Assembly: GCF_030580935.1 (NCBI RefSeq)
Contig: NZ_JAUQOM010000001.1
Location: 806,001 to 870,000 of the forward strand
Length of the DNA stretch: 64,000 nt
Direction of reading: 5' to 3'
DNA from: Sphingobium cyanobacteriorum
GTDB taxonomy: Bacteria > Pseudomonadota > Alphaproteobacteria > Sphingomonadales > Sphingomonadaceae
Shown: positions 52,266-61,163 of the stretch, one piece after another
How the letters are laid out: each line of letters opens with the position of its first letter
How positions within the stretch are numbered: position 1 is the first letter of the stretch
Program-made: the position numbers and the translations under genes
The notes under the pieces: model-generated
Seen by the model: the letters and a program-made list of their open reading frames with translations, nothing else
Told to the model about the DNA's origin: nothing
Databases searched by the model: none

Positions 52266-52328
52266 TTGTTGCAGTGCACAATACAGTGTCCGCAGGCCCT
52301 TTGCAAGGCTTATTGTGCAGTGCAACAA
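52266..52328 (-). promoter_or_regulatory. phasin promoter with two PhaR-like operators
   Basis: On the minus strand a -35 TTGCAA (52306-52301), 17 bases, then -10 TATTGT (52283-52278) form a promoter. Two near-palindromes flank it, each holding TGC-AGT-GCA: 52266-52283 overlaps the -10, and 52311-52328 lies just upstream of the -35. PhaR of Paracoccus and Rhodobacter binds TGC-N3/4-GCA-type sites in phasin promoters and is released by PHA. Identity of the regulator is inference. Confidence 0.6.
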
Positions 52329-52392
52329 AAGTGCCATCTGCGGCTCGTCGCAGACAGGTTTCAGCCCGGCGCAAGGCCGCGCGGGAACAGGC

Positions 52393-54132
52393 TCAGCGCA
52401 TCCTGACGTAGCGCCCCGGCGCATCCTCGATCGGCTTCAGCCTGCCCTTGCCCGGCACCCGGCCACCCTTCACCGGCACATGGCGCGAATCGAGCGCCTC
52501 GATCCATGCCCGCCAGTCCGGCCACCAGCTCCCCTTTGTTTCCTTCGCATTGGCAACGAAGGCATCCAGCGAGGGCTGTGCCGTATCGCAGGCCCAATAT
52601 TGATATTTGCCCGCAGCGGGCGGGTTGATGACGCCGGCGATATGGCCCGATCCGGCAAGGAGGAAACGGGTGGGGCCAGACAGATTTTCGGTCATCTTCC
52701 ACACGCTTTCCAGCGGTGCGATATGATCTTCCCTGCCTGCCTGGACATAGGCGGGCGTCTGGATGCGGGTCAGGTCGATCGGCGTGCCGTCGATGCTGAT
52801 CGCGCCGGGCACCACCAGCAGATTGTCGCGATACAGCCGGGTCAGATAGTCAAGGTGCCACCGCGCCGGCAGGTTGGTGGTGTCGCCATTCCAGTAAAGC
52901 AGGTCGAAGGGCGGATAATCCAGCCCAAGCAGATAATTGTTGACGACATAATTCCAGATCAGGTCTCGCCCGCGCAGCAGGTTGAAGGTCGCGGCCATGT
53001 AGCGCCCATCCAGAAACCCGTTCGACGATAGCTGCTCCACCATCTTCATCTGCTCGTCATCGACGAACAGGGTCAGGTCGCCGGCCTGGCTGAAATCGAC
53101 CTGCGCGGTGAAGAAGGTCGCGCTCGCCACCTTGTCCGCCTCCCCCCGCGCCGCAAGCAGGGCCAGCGTCGCGGCCAGCGTCGTGCCGGCGACGCAATAG
53201 CCGATCGTGTGGACAGCCTTCACCTTCAGCAGGTCGCGCACCGTGTCGATGGCGTCGATCTGCCCTTTCAGGATATAATCGTCCCAGACCAGATCCTTCA
53301 TGGAAGCGTCGGCCGATTTCCACGATACCAGGAACACGCTGATCCCCTGATCGACCGCCCATTTGACGAAGCTCTTTTCCGGCGACAGGTCGAGAATGTA
53401 GAAGCGGTTGATCCAGGGCGGAAAGATGATGAGCGGCGTTTCCAGCACCGTTTCCGTCGACGGGGCATAGTGGATCAACTGGTACAGCGGTGTTTCATGG
53501 ATCACCTTGCCCGGCGTCGCCGCGATATTGCGTCCCAGTTCGAACAGGGTGCCATCGGTGTGGGTAAGCTGGCCCTTCTCCAGGTCAGCCAGCATATGCT
53601 TCAAACCCTTGACCAGATTCTCGCCGCCGCTCTCGATGGTCTTTTGCACCACCTGCGGGTTGGTAAAGGGAAAGTTGCTGGGCGCCATCGCATCAAGCAG
53701 GCCGCTGGTGGCAAAGCGCAGCTTGGCCTTCTGCCGGGGATCCACCCCGTCGACCGCATCGGCCAGCTTCATCATATAGTCCGACACCAGCAGATAGCTT
53801 TGCCGGATCAGGTCGTAAAAGGGATGCTCGGTCCAGGCCGGGTCGGCAAAGCGCCGGTCCTTGCGCGCCGCCGGGCTGGTCGCGGGCACGGCGTCGGGCT
53901 GGTCGCGCAACAGGCCGCCCGAATCGAGGAAGCGCTGCCACAGCGCCAGCCCTTCATCGGCAAAGCCGGTCTGGATGCGCGCGACGATGGCCGGGTCAAA
54001 GGGCAATGCCTGCCCGGCGGCGCCGGCCGCCTGCTCCAGCATCAGTTGCTGGGCGCGGCCCAGAACATCCGTCCATTGCTGCATTTGCTCCAGGGTCGGC
54101 AGATGCGGCTCCATGACATCGGCTTTATCCAT
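52393..54132 (-). CDS. phaC: class I polyhydroxyalkanoate synthase
   Basis: Polymerises (R)-3-hydroxyacyl-CoA into PHA at the granule surface. From ATG 54132, preceded by AGGAGGAG, it has 579 residues. The N-terminal region is that of class I PhaC. The alpha/beta hydrolase core has the lipase-like box GYCVAGT (Cys313), a catalytic Asp in REDHIAPLES (about 468) and His in GSGHIAGVINPP (about 498). KYQYW and SWWPDW are typical of the family. No phaA/phaB is present in the window. Upstream extension to 54219 is unlikely. Confidence 0.96.
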   Translation of the reverse strand: MDKADVMEPHLPTLEQMQQWTDVLGRAQQLMLEQAAGAAGQALPFDPAIVARIQTGFADEGLALWQRFLDSGGLLRDQPDAVPATSPAARKDRRFADPAWTEHPFYDLIRQSYLLVSDYMMKLADAVDGVDPRQKAKLRFATSGLLDAMAPSNFPFTNPQVVQKTIESGGENLVKGLKHMLADLEKGQLTHTDGTLFELGRNIAATPGKVIHETPLYQLIHYAPSTETVLETPLIIFPPWINRFYILDLSPEKSFVKWAVDQGISVFLVSWKSADASMKDLVWDDYILKGQIDAIDTVRDLLKVKAVHTIGYCVAGTTLAATLALLAARGEADKVASATFFTAQVDFSQAGDLTLFVDDEQMKMVEQLSSNGFLDGRYMAATFNLLRGRDLIWNYVVNNYLLGLDYPPFDLLYWNGDTTNLPARWHLDYLTRLYRDNLLVVPGAISIDGTPIDLTRIQTPAYVQAGREDHIAPLESVWKMTENLSGPTRFLLAGSGHIAGVINPPAAGKYQYWACDTAQPSLDAFVANAKETKGSWWPDWRAWIEALDSRHVPVKGGRVPGKGRLKPIEDAPGRYVRMR

Positions 54133-54275
54133 GGCCACCTTGCTCCTCCTGGCATCGCGCGGATGCGCCGCTTTCACTGGCGCGTCGCAACCTGGCGGGT
54201 TATAGCCGGTATGTGACACGCCAGCGGCGCGTCATACACTATTCCCTACAGAGAGCTTTCAGGAAAGCCCCTATA

Positions 54276-55484
54276 ATGTCCGAAGAATTCTACCGCATGA
54301 AGCGCCTGCCGCCCTATGTCATCGCCGAAGTCAACGGCATGCGGGCCGCCGCGCGGGCCGCGGGAGAGGATATTATCGACCTGGGCATGGGCAATCCCGA
54401 CCTGCCGCCGCCCGACCATGTCATCGCGAAACTGATCGAGGTGGCGCAAAAACCCAGCGCCCATGGCTATAGCCAGTCGCGCGGCATCCCCGGCCTGCGC
54501 AAGGCGCAGGCCAATTATTACGCCCGCCGCTTCGGCGTGGAGGTCGACCCGGAAACCGAGGTCGTCGTGACCATGGGGTCGAAGGAAGGGCTGGCGAGCC
54601 TCGCCACCGCGATCACAGAGCCGGGCGACGTGGTGCTGGCCCCCAATCCCAGCTACCCGATCCATACGTTCGGCTTCATCATCGCGGGCGCGACGATCCG
54701 GTCGGTGCCCACGACCCCGGACGAAAATTATTTCCGCTCGCTCGACCGCGCCATGGCCTTCACCGTGCCGCGCCCGTCGATCCTGGTGGTCAATTATCCG
54801 TCCAACCCGACCGCCGAAACGGTCGACCTGGCTTTCTACGAGCGGCTGGTCGCCTGGGCGAAGGAGAACAAGGTCTGGGTGCTGAGCGACCTGGCCTATT
54901 CCGAACTATATTATGACGGCAACCCCACGCCCTCCATCCTCCAGGTGCCGGGCGCCAAGGATGTCGCGATCGAATTCACCTCGCTGTCCAAGACCTACTC
55001 CATGGCCGGCTGGCGCATGGGCTTTGCGGTCGGCAACAAGAAGCTGATCGCGGCGATGACACGGGTGAAATCCTATCTCGACTATGGCGCCTTCACCCCG
55101 ATCCAGGCGGCGGCCTGCGCCGCGCTCAACGGGCCGCAGGACATTGTCGAGAAGAACCGGCTGCTCTATCACAAGCGTCGCGACGTGCTGGTCGAAAGCT
55201 TCGGCCGGGCGGGCTGGGACATTCCGCCCGCGCGCGCGTCGATGTTCTGCTGGGCGCCGCTGCCGCCCGCGCTGAAAGAGATGGGCTCGCTGGAATTTTC
55301 CAAGCAGCTCCTCACCCATGCCAAGGTCGCGGTCGCGCCGGGCGTGGGCTATGGCGAGGATGGCGAAGGCTTCGTCCGCATCGCCATGGTCGAAAATGAG
55401 CAGCGGCTGCGGCAGGCGGCGCGCAACATCAAGGCGTATCTCAAGTCCATGGGCGTGAACACGCCGGCCAAGGACGTGGCCTGA
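54276..55484 (+). CDS. alaC: aminotransferase class I/II, alanine-synthesizing (AlaC-like)
   Basis: A 402-residue PLP aminotransferase of the LL-diaminopimelate aminotransferase/AlaC group, probably making alanine from glutamate and pyruvate. The PLP lysine is Lys239 in SLSKTYSMAGWRMGF. Other fold landmarks are DLGMGNPDLPPP, SKEGLASL, NYPSNPTAETV and VLSDLAYSELYYDG. Start chosen at ATG 54276, after CAGGAAAG; the frame is open to 54213. It diverges from phaC. Confidence 0.92.
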   Translation: MSEEFYRMKRLPPYVIAEVNGMRAAARAAGEDIIDLGMGNPDLPPPDHVIAKLIEVAQKPSAHGYSQSRGIPGLRKAQANYYARRFGVEVDPETEVVVTMGSKEGLASLATAITEPGDVVLAPNPSYPIHTFGFIIAGATIRSVPTTPDENYFRSLDRAMAFTVPRPSILVVNYPSNPTAETVDLAFYERLVAWAKENKVWVLSDLAYSELYYDGNPTPSILQVPGAKDVAIEFTSLSKTYSMAGWRMGFAVGNKKLIAAMTRVKSYLDYGAFTPIQAAACAALNGPQDIVEKNRLLYHKRRDVLVESFGRAGWDIPPARASMFCWAPLPPALKEMGSLEFSKQLLTHAKVAVAPGVGYGEDGEGFVRIAMVENEQRLRQAARNIKAYLKSMGVNTPAKDVA

Positions 55485-55504
55485 ACTACCGGCCGGACAA
55501 GGCG

Positions 55505-55537
55505 GGCGGGCGCTGCGGCTGCATCGCGGCGCCCGCC
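55505..55537 (+). terminator. hairpin after alaC
   Basis: GGCGGGCGC (55505-55513) pairs with GCGCCCGCC (55529-55537), 9 bp with a 15-base loop, 20 bases after the alaC stop. There is no clear T tract, so this is a possible weak terminator. Confidence 0.4.
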
Positions 55538-55705
55538 TGTGATGCTGGCTCGACTTCTCCTGTTGATCGCTCACGCTATTGGCGATTGCCCGCCCGACAC
55601 CGCTTGCGCCGCAAGGGGGCCTTTGGTGCCATGGCTTATACTGACGATGCCGATCACCGGCATCGCCGCTTTCTTCCTCGTCCAGTGGTTGTTAGGAATG
55701 CGGGC

Positions 55706-56194
55706 ATGACCATGATCCCCCTGCCCCAGGTCAGCCAGGTCGCGCAGACCATCCAGCTCGCGCTCGCGCCGGTGTTCCTGCTGGCGGGTATCGGCGCGTT
55801 CCTCAATGTCTGCGTCGGCCGCCTCGCCCGGATCATCGACCGCGCACGGTCTGTTGAGCAACTGATACTCACATCGCGGGGCAAGGAGCATGACCGGATG
55901 GTCGGGGAAATCCGCGTGCTCGACCGGCGGATGAGCGTGGTCAATGCCTCGATCTTCCTCTCGGTCGCGTCCGCCTGCGCTGTCTGCCTTGTCGTCATCC
56001 TGCTGTTCGCCGGAAATCTTCTCGACGCCCATCTGGGAAGCGCCATCGCCATCCTGTTCAGCCTGTCGATGCTGTTGCAGGCCGGCGGCTTTGCCACCTT
56101 CATCCTGGAAATCCGGCTGGGGTCGAAGATCATCCATGTCCGCAACGAAGTCCTCTACCACAAGGTCGAGGCCGAGGAAGACGAGGCGGCGTGA
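55706..56194 (+). CDS. DUF2721-family membrane protein
   Basis: A 162-residue membrane protein with three helices: TIQLALAPVFLLAGIGAFLNVC, then VVNASIFLSVASACAVCLVVILLFAGNLL and LGSAIAILFSLSMLLQAGGFATFIL. The RIIDRARSVE and LDRRMSVVNASI stretches suit the DUF2721 family, whose function is unknown. AGGAAT precedes ATG 55706. Its stop overlaps the GTG of the [2Fe-2S] gene. Confidence 0.82.
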   Translation: MTMIPLPQVSQVAQTIQLALAPVFLLAGIGAFLNVCVGRLARIIDRARSVEQLILTSRGKEHDRMVGEIRVLDRRMSVVNASIFLSVASACAVCLVVILLFAGNLLDAHLGSAIAILFSLSMLLQAGGFATFILEIRLGSKIIHVRNEVLYHKVEAEEDEAA

Positions 56195-56766
56195 CCAAGT
56201 TCACCGTCAACGACCGGCCGGTGCAATATCGCATGGACCCGGAAACCCCGCTGCTCTGGGCGCTGCGCGATGCATCCAACCTGACCGGCACCAAATATGG
56301 CTGCGGCACCGGCGATTGCGGCGCCTGCACCGTGGACATTGACGGGGAAGCGGTGCGATCGTGCCAGGTGACGATCGGCAAGACCGAAGGGCGCTTCGTC
56401 ACCACGATCGAGGCGCTGTCGCCCGATCGCGGCCATCCGCTGCAACAGGCGTTCGCTGCCGACAATGTCTCCCAATGCGGTTACTGCATCCCCGGCATCA
56501 TCATGGCGGCATCCGTGCTGCTGCGCCGGACCAATGATCCCAGCGACGCGGACATCGACGGCGCGATCACCAATATCTGCCGCTGCGGCATTTATCCGCG
56601 GCTGCGCGGCGCGATCAGGCGGGCGGGCCGGATCATGCGCGGGGAAGAACAGGTCGCCGCCGCACCGCCGCCGGGCGTCACGCCGGAGGACGCGGCCCGC
56701 ACCGTCCCCGCACTGGGCCGGCCGGGCGTACAGCCAGAACGCCAGGGCCGATCGACATTCAGGTGA
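56191..56766 (+). CDS. [2Fe-2S] subunit of a xanthine-oxidase-family enzyme, orphan
   Basis: A 191-residue small subunit like IorA/CoxS-type [2Fe-2S] proteins. The plant-type cluster motif is GCGTGDCGACTVDIDG with a distant Cys (SCQVTIG), and the helical second cluster motif is QCGYCIPG plus NICRCGIYPRLR. Such proteins pass electrons from a molybdenum subunit. No molybdopterin subunit lies alongside; an XdhC-like gene is at 22 kb. The GTG start overlaps the DUF2721 stop (GTGA). The C-terminus is extended and disordered. Confidence 0.92.
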   Translation: MTKFTVNDRPVQYRMDPETPLLWALRDASNLTGTKYGCGTGDCGACTVDIDGEAVRSCQVTIGKTEGRFVTTIEALSPDRGHPLQQAFAADNVSQCGYCIPGIIMAASVLLRRTNDPSDADIDGAITNICRCGIYPRLRGAIRRAGRIMRGEEQVAAAPPPGVTPEDAARTVPALGRPGVQPERQGRSTFR

Positions 56767-56803
56767 TGACGTAAATTTGCTGCGTCATTGCGCGCCGCCC
56801 GCC

Positions 56804-58495
56804 CTAATGGTCGCTGGCCGCAAATGCGCCGATGCCGGTTTCCGCCCGCACCCGCTGCGCCGGATAACCGGCCTTGTCGACCGCCGCGCGCGGACTGCCA
56901 TCAAGCCGGGAGATCAGCCAGATGGCGATGAAGCCCGCCGGGACCGAGAAGATCGCCGCCGAACTATAGGGAAAGGGCGCGACTCCCAGGCCAAAGGTCG
57001 TGGTCCACACTGCCGGCGACAGCAGGGTGAGGATGAAGGCGGTCAGAAGCCCGATCGTCCCGCCCCAGGCCGCGCCGCGCGTGGTGCAACCGCCCCACAG
57101 CAGCGACAGGATCAGCACCGGGAAATTGCCCGACGCCGCCAGCGCGAAGGCCAGGCTGACCATGAAGGCGACATTCTGTTTCTCGAACACCAGCCCCAGC
57201 AGCACCGCCAGCGCGCCCAGCGCCAATGTGGTGAGGCGCGACACCCGCAGTTCGTCCGCGGAACTGGCCTTCCCATGCTTGAACACGGTCGCATAAAGAT
57301 CATGACTGACCGCCGAGGCCGCCGATAGCGTCAGCCCCGCCACCACCGCCAGGATGGTGGCGAAGGCAACGGCCGAGATGAAGCCCAGGAACGCATTGCC
57401 GCCGATCGCATGGGCCAGATGGATCGCCGCCATATTGCCGCCGCCGCGCAACGCGCCCTCGCCGTCCAGATAGCTGGCGTCCGTCCCCACCAGCACGATC
57501 GCGCCAAAACCGATGATGAAGGTGAGGATATAGAAATAGCCGATCCATCCGGTCGCCCACAGCACGGACTTGCGCGCCTCCTTCGCGTCGGGGACGGTGA
57601 AGAAGCGCATCAGGATATGCGGCAGGCCCGCCGTGCCGAGCATCAGCGCGAGGCCGAAGGAAATGGCCGACACCGGATCCTTGATGAAATTGCCCGGCGC
57701 CATGATCGACCGCCCCTGCTCTGCCGCCTGCGCCGCGCTCGCCCCGTCGGCCAGCGCCGCCTGCGTCTTGACCTCGACCGCGCGGGCAAACAGCGTTTCC
57801 AGGCTGAACCCGCACTGGGCCAGCACCATCAGCGCCATGAAGCTGGCCCCGCCCAGCAGCAGCACCGCCTTGATGATCTGGACCCAGGTGGTCGCGCGCA
57901 TCCCCCCGAACAGGACGTAGAGCATCATCAGCCCGCCCACCATCACCACCGCCAGCGCATAGGGCAGGCCGAACAATAATTTGATAAGCTGCCCCGCCCC
58001 CACCATCTGCGCGACGAGGTAGAAGCTGACCACCAGCAGCGTGCTGATCGCCGCGAAGCTGCGCACCGGCGGCTGGGCGAAGCGGTAGGAAGCGACATCG
58101 GCAAAGGTATAGCGGCCAAGGTTGCGCAACCGCTCCGCCATCAGGAACAGCAGGATCGGCCAGCCCACCAGAAAGCCGGTGGAATAGATCAGCCCGTCAT
58201 AGCCATCGTTGAAAATCTGCGCAGAAATGCCCAGGAAAGAGGCCGCCGACATATAATCGCCCGCCATCGCAAGGCCGTTCTGGAAGCCGGTGATGCCGCC
58301 GCCTGCGGTATAGAAATCCGACGCGGTGCGGGTACGCGCGGCCGCCACCTTGGTGATCCAGAGCGTCAGCCCGACAAAGGCCACGAACATGGCGATCGCG
58401 ACCCAGTTGGTCGGCTGGCGCTGCGCCTCCCCCTCCAGCGCGGCGGCGAAGGCAGGCGCGGGCAACAGGGCGATCAGCCCGATCATCGCCCTCAT
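56804..58495 (-). CDS. actP: acetate/cation symporter (SSS family)
   Basis: A 563-residue sodium:solute-symporter-family carrier, close to ActP acetate permease. About thirteen membrane helices are visible. Landmarks are [44 protein letters not shown], and [25 protein letters not shown]. It starts with a short hydrophobic leader ([17 protein letters not shown]). Its ATG overlaps the stop of the DUF485 gene, the usual partner. Confidence 0.94.
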   Translation of the reverse strand: MRAMIGLIALLPAPAFAAALEGEAQRQPTNWVAIAMFVAFVGLTLWITKVAAARTRTASDFYTAGGGITGFQNGLAMAGDYMSAASFLGISAQIFNDGYDGLIYSTGFLVGWPILLFLMAERLRNLGRYTFADVASYRFAQPPVRSFAAISTLLVVSFYLVAQMVGAGQLIKLLFGLPYALAVVMVGGLMMLYVLFGGMRATTWVQIIKAVLLLGGASFMALMVLAQCGFSLETLFARAVEVKTQAALADGASAAQAAEQGRSIMAPGNFIKDPVSAISFGLALMLGTAGLPHILMRFFTVPDAKEARKSVLWATGWIGYFYILTFIIGFGAIVLVGTDASYLDGEGALRGGGNMAAIHLAHAIGGNAFLGFISAVAFATILAVVAGLTLSAASAVSHDLYATVFKHGKASSADELRVSRLTTLALGALAVLLGLVFEKQNVAFMVSLAFALAASGNFPVLILSLLWGGCTTRGAAWGGTIGLLTAFILTLLSPAVWTTTFGLGVAPFPYSSAAIFSVPAGFIAIWLISRLDGSPRAAVDKAGYPAQRVRAETGIGAFAASDH

Positions 58496-58812
58496 GCGCG
58501 ATGATCTTTCAGGATATGCGCCATCTGCGCGTCATGATGGCGGTTGGCATGGGCGACATAGAGGCCGGTCAGCGCGATCGCCAGCAGGATGAGGCCAAGG
58601 CCGATCGGGATGCCGATCGAAGTCACGCCATCCCCGATCGGCGCGCCCAGCAACGCCTTGTCGAACGCGATCAGCAGCAGATAGGCGACGAAGGCGACGA
58701 AGATGACCGCCGACAGCCACCAGCCCAGCCGGGCACGCCGCGCCACCAGCGCCCGGTAACGCGGATCGGCCGCCACCGCTGCGACCAGCGCCGCATCCTG
58801 TTCCTGTTTCAT
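58492..58812 (-). CDS. DUF485-family membrane protein
   Basis: A 106-residue two-helix protein ([23 protein letters not shown] and [25 protein letters not shown]), the DUF485 family, encoded with acetate permeases almost everywhere. GGGAG lies ahead of ATG 58812. It overlaps actP by four bases, so the two form an operon for acetate or short-acid uptake. Confidence 0.92.
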   Translation of the reverse strand: MKQEQDAALVAAVAADPRYRALVARRARLGWWLSAVIFVAFVAYLLLIAFDKALLGAPIGDGVTSIGIPIGLGLILLAIALTGLYVAHANRHHDAQMAHILKDHRA

Positions 58813-58977
58813 GCCTACTCCCTGGTCCTGCCGCCATGCTAACCGGGCGCGGGACGATTGCAATGGCGCGGGGGGAGGCTTTATAGCGGGGCGAGAGACT
58901 TTGCGCAGACTTGCGGCCCGACTGTTTTATGCACATATGACAGTGGAAAGGGCCGCTTTGGGCTTCTGGGAGATGAC

Positions 58978-60189
58978 ATGGCTTCGACCGCGCCAACCGC
59001 TACCGCCGATATGCTGAACCTGACCGCGCCCGATCCGGTGCCCGTGGTCGCGCCGGAAAAGGCGGCGGGCCTCGTCCCCATAGAGGATGAAAAGCGCAGC
59101 AAGCTCGACGAAAAGGTCGATGCCTTCGTCGCCGATCTGGTCGCGCAGGACGCCAATTCGCCGGAATTCGGCGCGCGCGTCGACCAGCTCACCAATATGG
59201 GGCGCAAGGAAATCGCCGAGGCCGCCGGCCACTCCAACCGCTTCCTCGACCGCCCGGTGCGCGCGATGGACAGCGATACCAAGGTCGGCGCGGACCTTGC
59301 CGAACTGCGCCGCACGGTGGAGGATCTGGACCCCGGCAAGCGCGGCAACCTGATGGCGCCCAAGAAGCTGTTCGGCATCATCCCCTTCGGCAACAAGATG
59401 CGCGACTATTTCGACGGCTATAAAAGCGCGCAGAGCCACATCAATTCCATCCTGGGGAGCCTTGCCAGCGGCAAGGACACGCTGATCAAGGATAATGCCG
59501 CGATCGACGTGGAACGGCAGAATATGTGGGCCACCATGGGTCGTCTGGAACAGATGATCCACATCAGCAAGACGATGGACGCCCGGCTGGAATCCAAGGC
59601 GCTGGAACTGGACGCGACCGATCCGGCCAAGGCCAAGGCGATCCGCGAGAGCGCGCTGTTCTACATCCGCCAGCGCACGCAGGACTTGCTGACCCAGATG
59701 GCGGTGACGGTGCAGGGCTATCTGGCGCTCGACCTGGTGAAGAAGAATAATGTCGAACTGGTCAAGGGTGTGGACCGCGCCAGTACCACGACCGTCGCGG
59801 CGCTGCGGACGGCGGTGACGGTGGCGCAGGCGCTGGTGGGGCAGAGGCTGGTGCTGGAACAGATCAGCGCGCTCAACACGACCACCGCCAACATGATCGA
59901 CCGGACCGGCGAATTGCTCAAAAGCCAGACCGCACAGATTCACGAGCAGGCCGCGTCCAGCACCATCCCGATCGAGACGCTCCAGCGCGCGTTCCAGAAT
60001 ATCTATGATACGATGGACAATATCGACAGCTTCAAGATGAAGGCGCTGGAGAATATGAAAACGACGGTGAACACGCTGTCGAACGAGGTCGAAAAGTCCA
60101 AGGGCTATATCGCCCGCGCCGAAGGACAGGCGCAGGCGGCAAAGGAGGTTCGCGCCGACAATCCCCTGCTGAGCGCGATCGAGGGGTGA
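58978..60189 (+). CDS. TelA-family toxic anion resistance protein
   Basis: A 403-residue helical cytoplasmic protein of the TelA family (tellurite/toxic anion resistance). Landmarks are NLMAPKKLFGIIPFGNKMRDYFDGYKSAQSHINSIL and VTVQGYLALDLVKKNN. The long coiled-coil-like helices match the family. Mechanism is not established; some TelA proteins relate to envelope stress. GGGAG precedes ATG 58978. An XpaC-like protein and a small membrane peptide follow. Confidence 0.93.
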   Translation: MASTAPTATADMLNLTAPDPVPVVAPEKAAGLVPIEDEKRSKLDEKVDAFVADLVAQDANSPEFGARVDQLTNMGRKEIAEAAGHSNRFLDRPVRAMDSDTKVGADLAELRRTVEDLDPGKRGNLMAPKKLFGIIPFGNKMRDYFDGYKSAQSHINSILGSLASGKDTLIKDNAAIDVERQNMWATMGRLEQMIHISKTMDARLESKALELDATDPAKAKAIRESALFYIRQRTQDLLTQMAVTVQGYLALDLVKKNNVELVKGVDRASTTTVAALRTAVTVAQALVGQRLVLEQISALNTTTANMIDRTGELLKSQTAQIHEQAASSTIPIETLQRAFQNIYDTMDNIDSFKMKALENMKTTVNTLSNEVEKSKGYIARAEGQAQAAKEVRADNPLLSAIEG

Positions 60190-60223
60190 TGCGCCTGCTC
60201 CACCACATGGCGGGGAGGCAAGA

Positions 60224-60934
60224 ATGAGCCGCTCCGACCGCGTCCTGGCCGATGCCGAGGCCGTTCTGCGCCGCCACAGCGAACGCGGGCAGAGCCTGTC
60301 CACCCGCGCGCGGCAGCGCCGCAATGCCGGGCTGCTGCGCAAGGTCAGATATGCCTTCTGGGCGGTGCTGGCGGTGGTGCTGGGCAGCGCGGTGGCGGGC
60401 TTCATCCTGCCGCTGGGCGTGACCGGGGTGATGATCGCGCTGGGGGTGATGATCGCCGCGCTGCTGCTGATCGCGCTGATGCCCGCCGAAAGCAGGGTCA
60501 GGACGGAGGCTTTGGCCCAGACTGAACTGACCGCCCTGCCGCTCAAGACCGAAATCTGGCTGGAAAACCAGCGCAAGGCGCTGCCCGCCCCGGCGATCAC
60601 GCTGGTCGACAGCATCGGCGTGAAGCTGGAAATGCTGGCGCCCCAGCTTGAGCGGCTGAACGAGCAGGAACCGGCCGCGCAGGAAATCCGCCGGCTGCTG
60701 GCCGACCATCTGCCCGAACTGGTCACAGGCTATCAGTCGATCCCCCAGCCCCTGCGGCGCGAGGAACGCAATGGCCGCGTGCCCGAAAAGCAGTTGATCG
60801 ACGGGCTGGCGGTGATCGACGCCGAAATTGGCCGGATGAGCGAACATCTGGCCAGCGGCGACCTGGACAAGCTGGCGACCCAGAACCGTTTTCTGGAACT
60901 GAAATATCAGGAAGCCAGGGAATTGGGGAATTGA
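60224..60934 (+). CDS. XpaC-like membrane protein paired with TelA
   Basis: A 236-residue protein with two helices near the start (YAFWAVLAVVLGSAVAGFILPL and VMIALGVMIAALLLIALMP) and a helical cytoplasmic C-terminus (LEMLAPQLERLNEQEPAAQEIRRLLADHLPELV). The pairing with telA and the layout are like the XpaC (5-bromo-4-chloroindolyl phosphate hydrolysis) family; this call is by analogy. GGGAGG precedes the ATG. Confidence 0.7.
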   Translation: MSRSDRVLADAEAVLRRHSERGQSLSTRARQRRNAGLLRKVRYAFWAVLAVVLGSAVAGFILPLGVTGVMIALGVMIAALLLIALMPAESRVRTEALAQTELTALPLKTEIWLENQRKALPAPAITLVDSIGVKLEMLAPQLERLNEQEPAAQEIRRLLADHLPELVTGYQSIPQPLRREERNGRVPEKQLIDGLAVIDAEIGRMSEHLASGDLDKLATQNRFLELKYQEARELGN

Positions 60935-60998
60935 TCGTTTCAGCCAGGCTGAAACTGCGCGGTGCGGTGCAACGATCGACTGCCGCGCCGCCCCTGGC

Positions 60999-61154
60999 AT
61001 GATCCACCTCACCCTGATCATCGTCGATTTCCTGACGGGCCTGCTGGCGGCCGGCGCCTGGGCGCTGGCGTCGGCGGGCGGGGTCATCGCGGTGGTGGTG
61101 GGCGGCGGCTTTCTGGGCGTATCGCTGTTCCGGCGCTGGCGGCGCAAGCCCTGA
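60999..61154 (+). CDS. 51-residue membrane peptide downstream of telA/xpaC-like genes
   Basis: A short ORF encoding two hydrophobic stretches (MIHLTLIIVDFLTGLLAAGA and GGVIAVVVGGGFLGVSLF) with a basic end RRWRRKP. It starts 64 bases after the XpaC-like gene. No Shine-Dalgarno stands out. The membrane-helix plus positive-end layout and the position suggest a real small protein of the same operon. Confidence 0.5.
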   Translation: MIHLTLIIVDFLTGLLAAGAWALASAGGVIAVVVGGGFLGVSLFRRWRRKP

Positions 61155-61163
61155 CGCCCGCCC

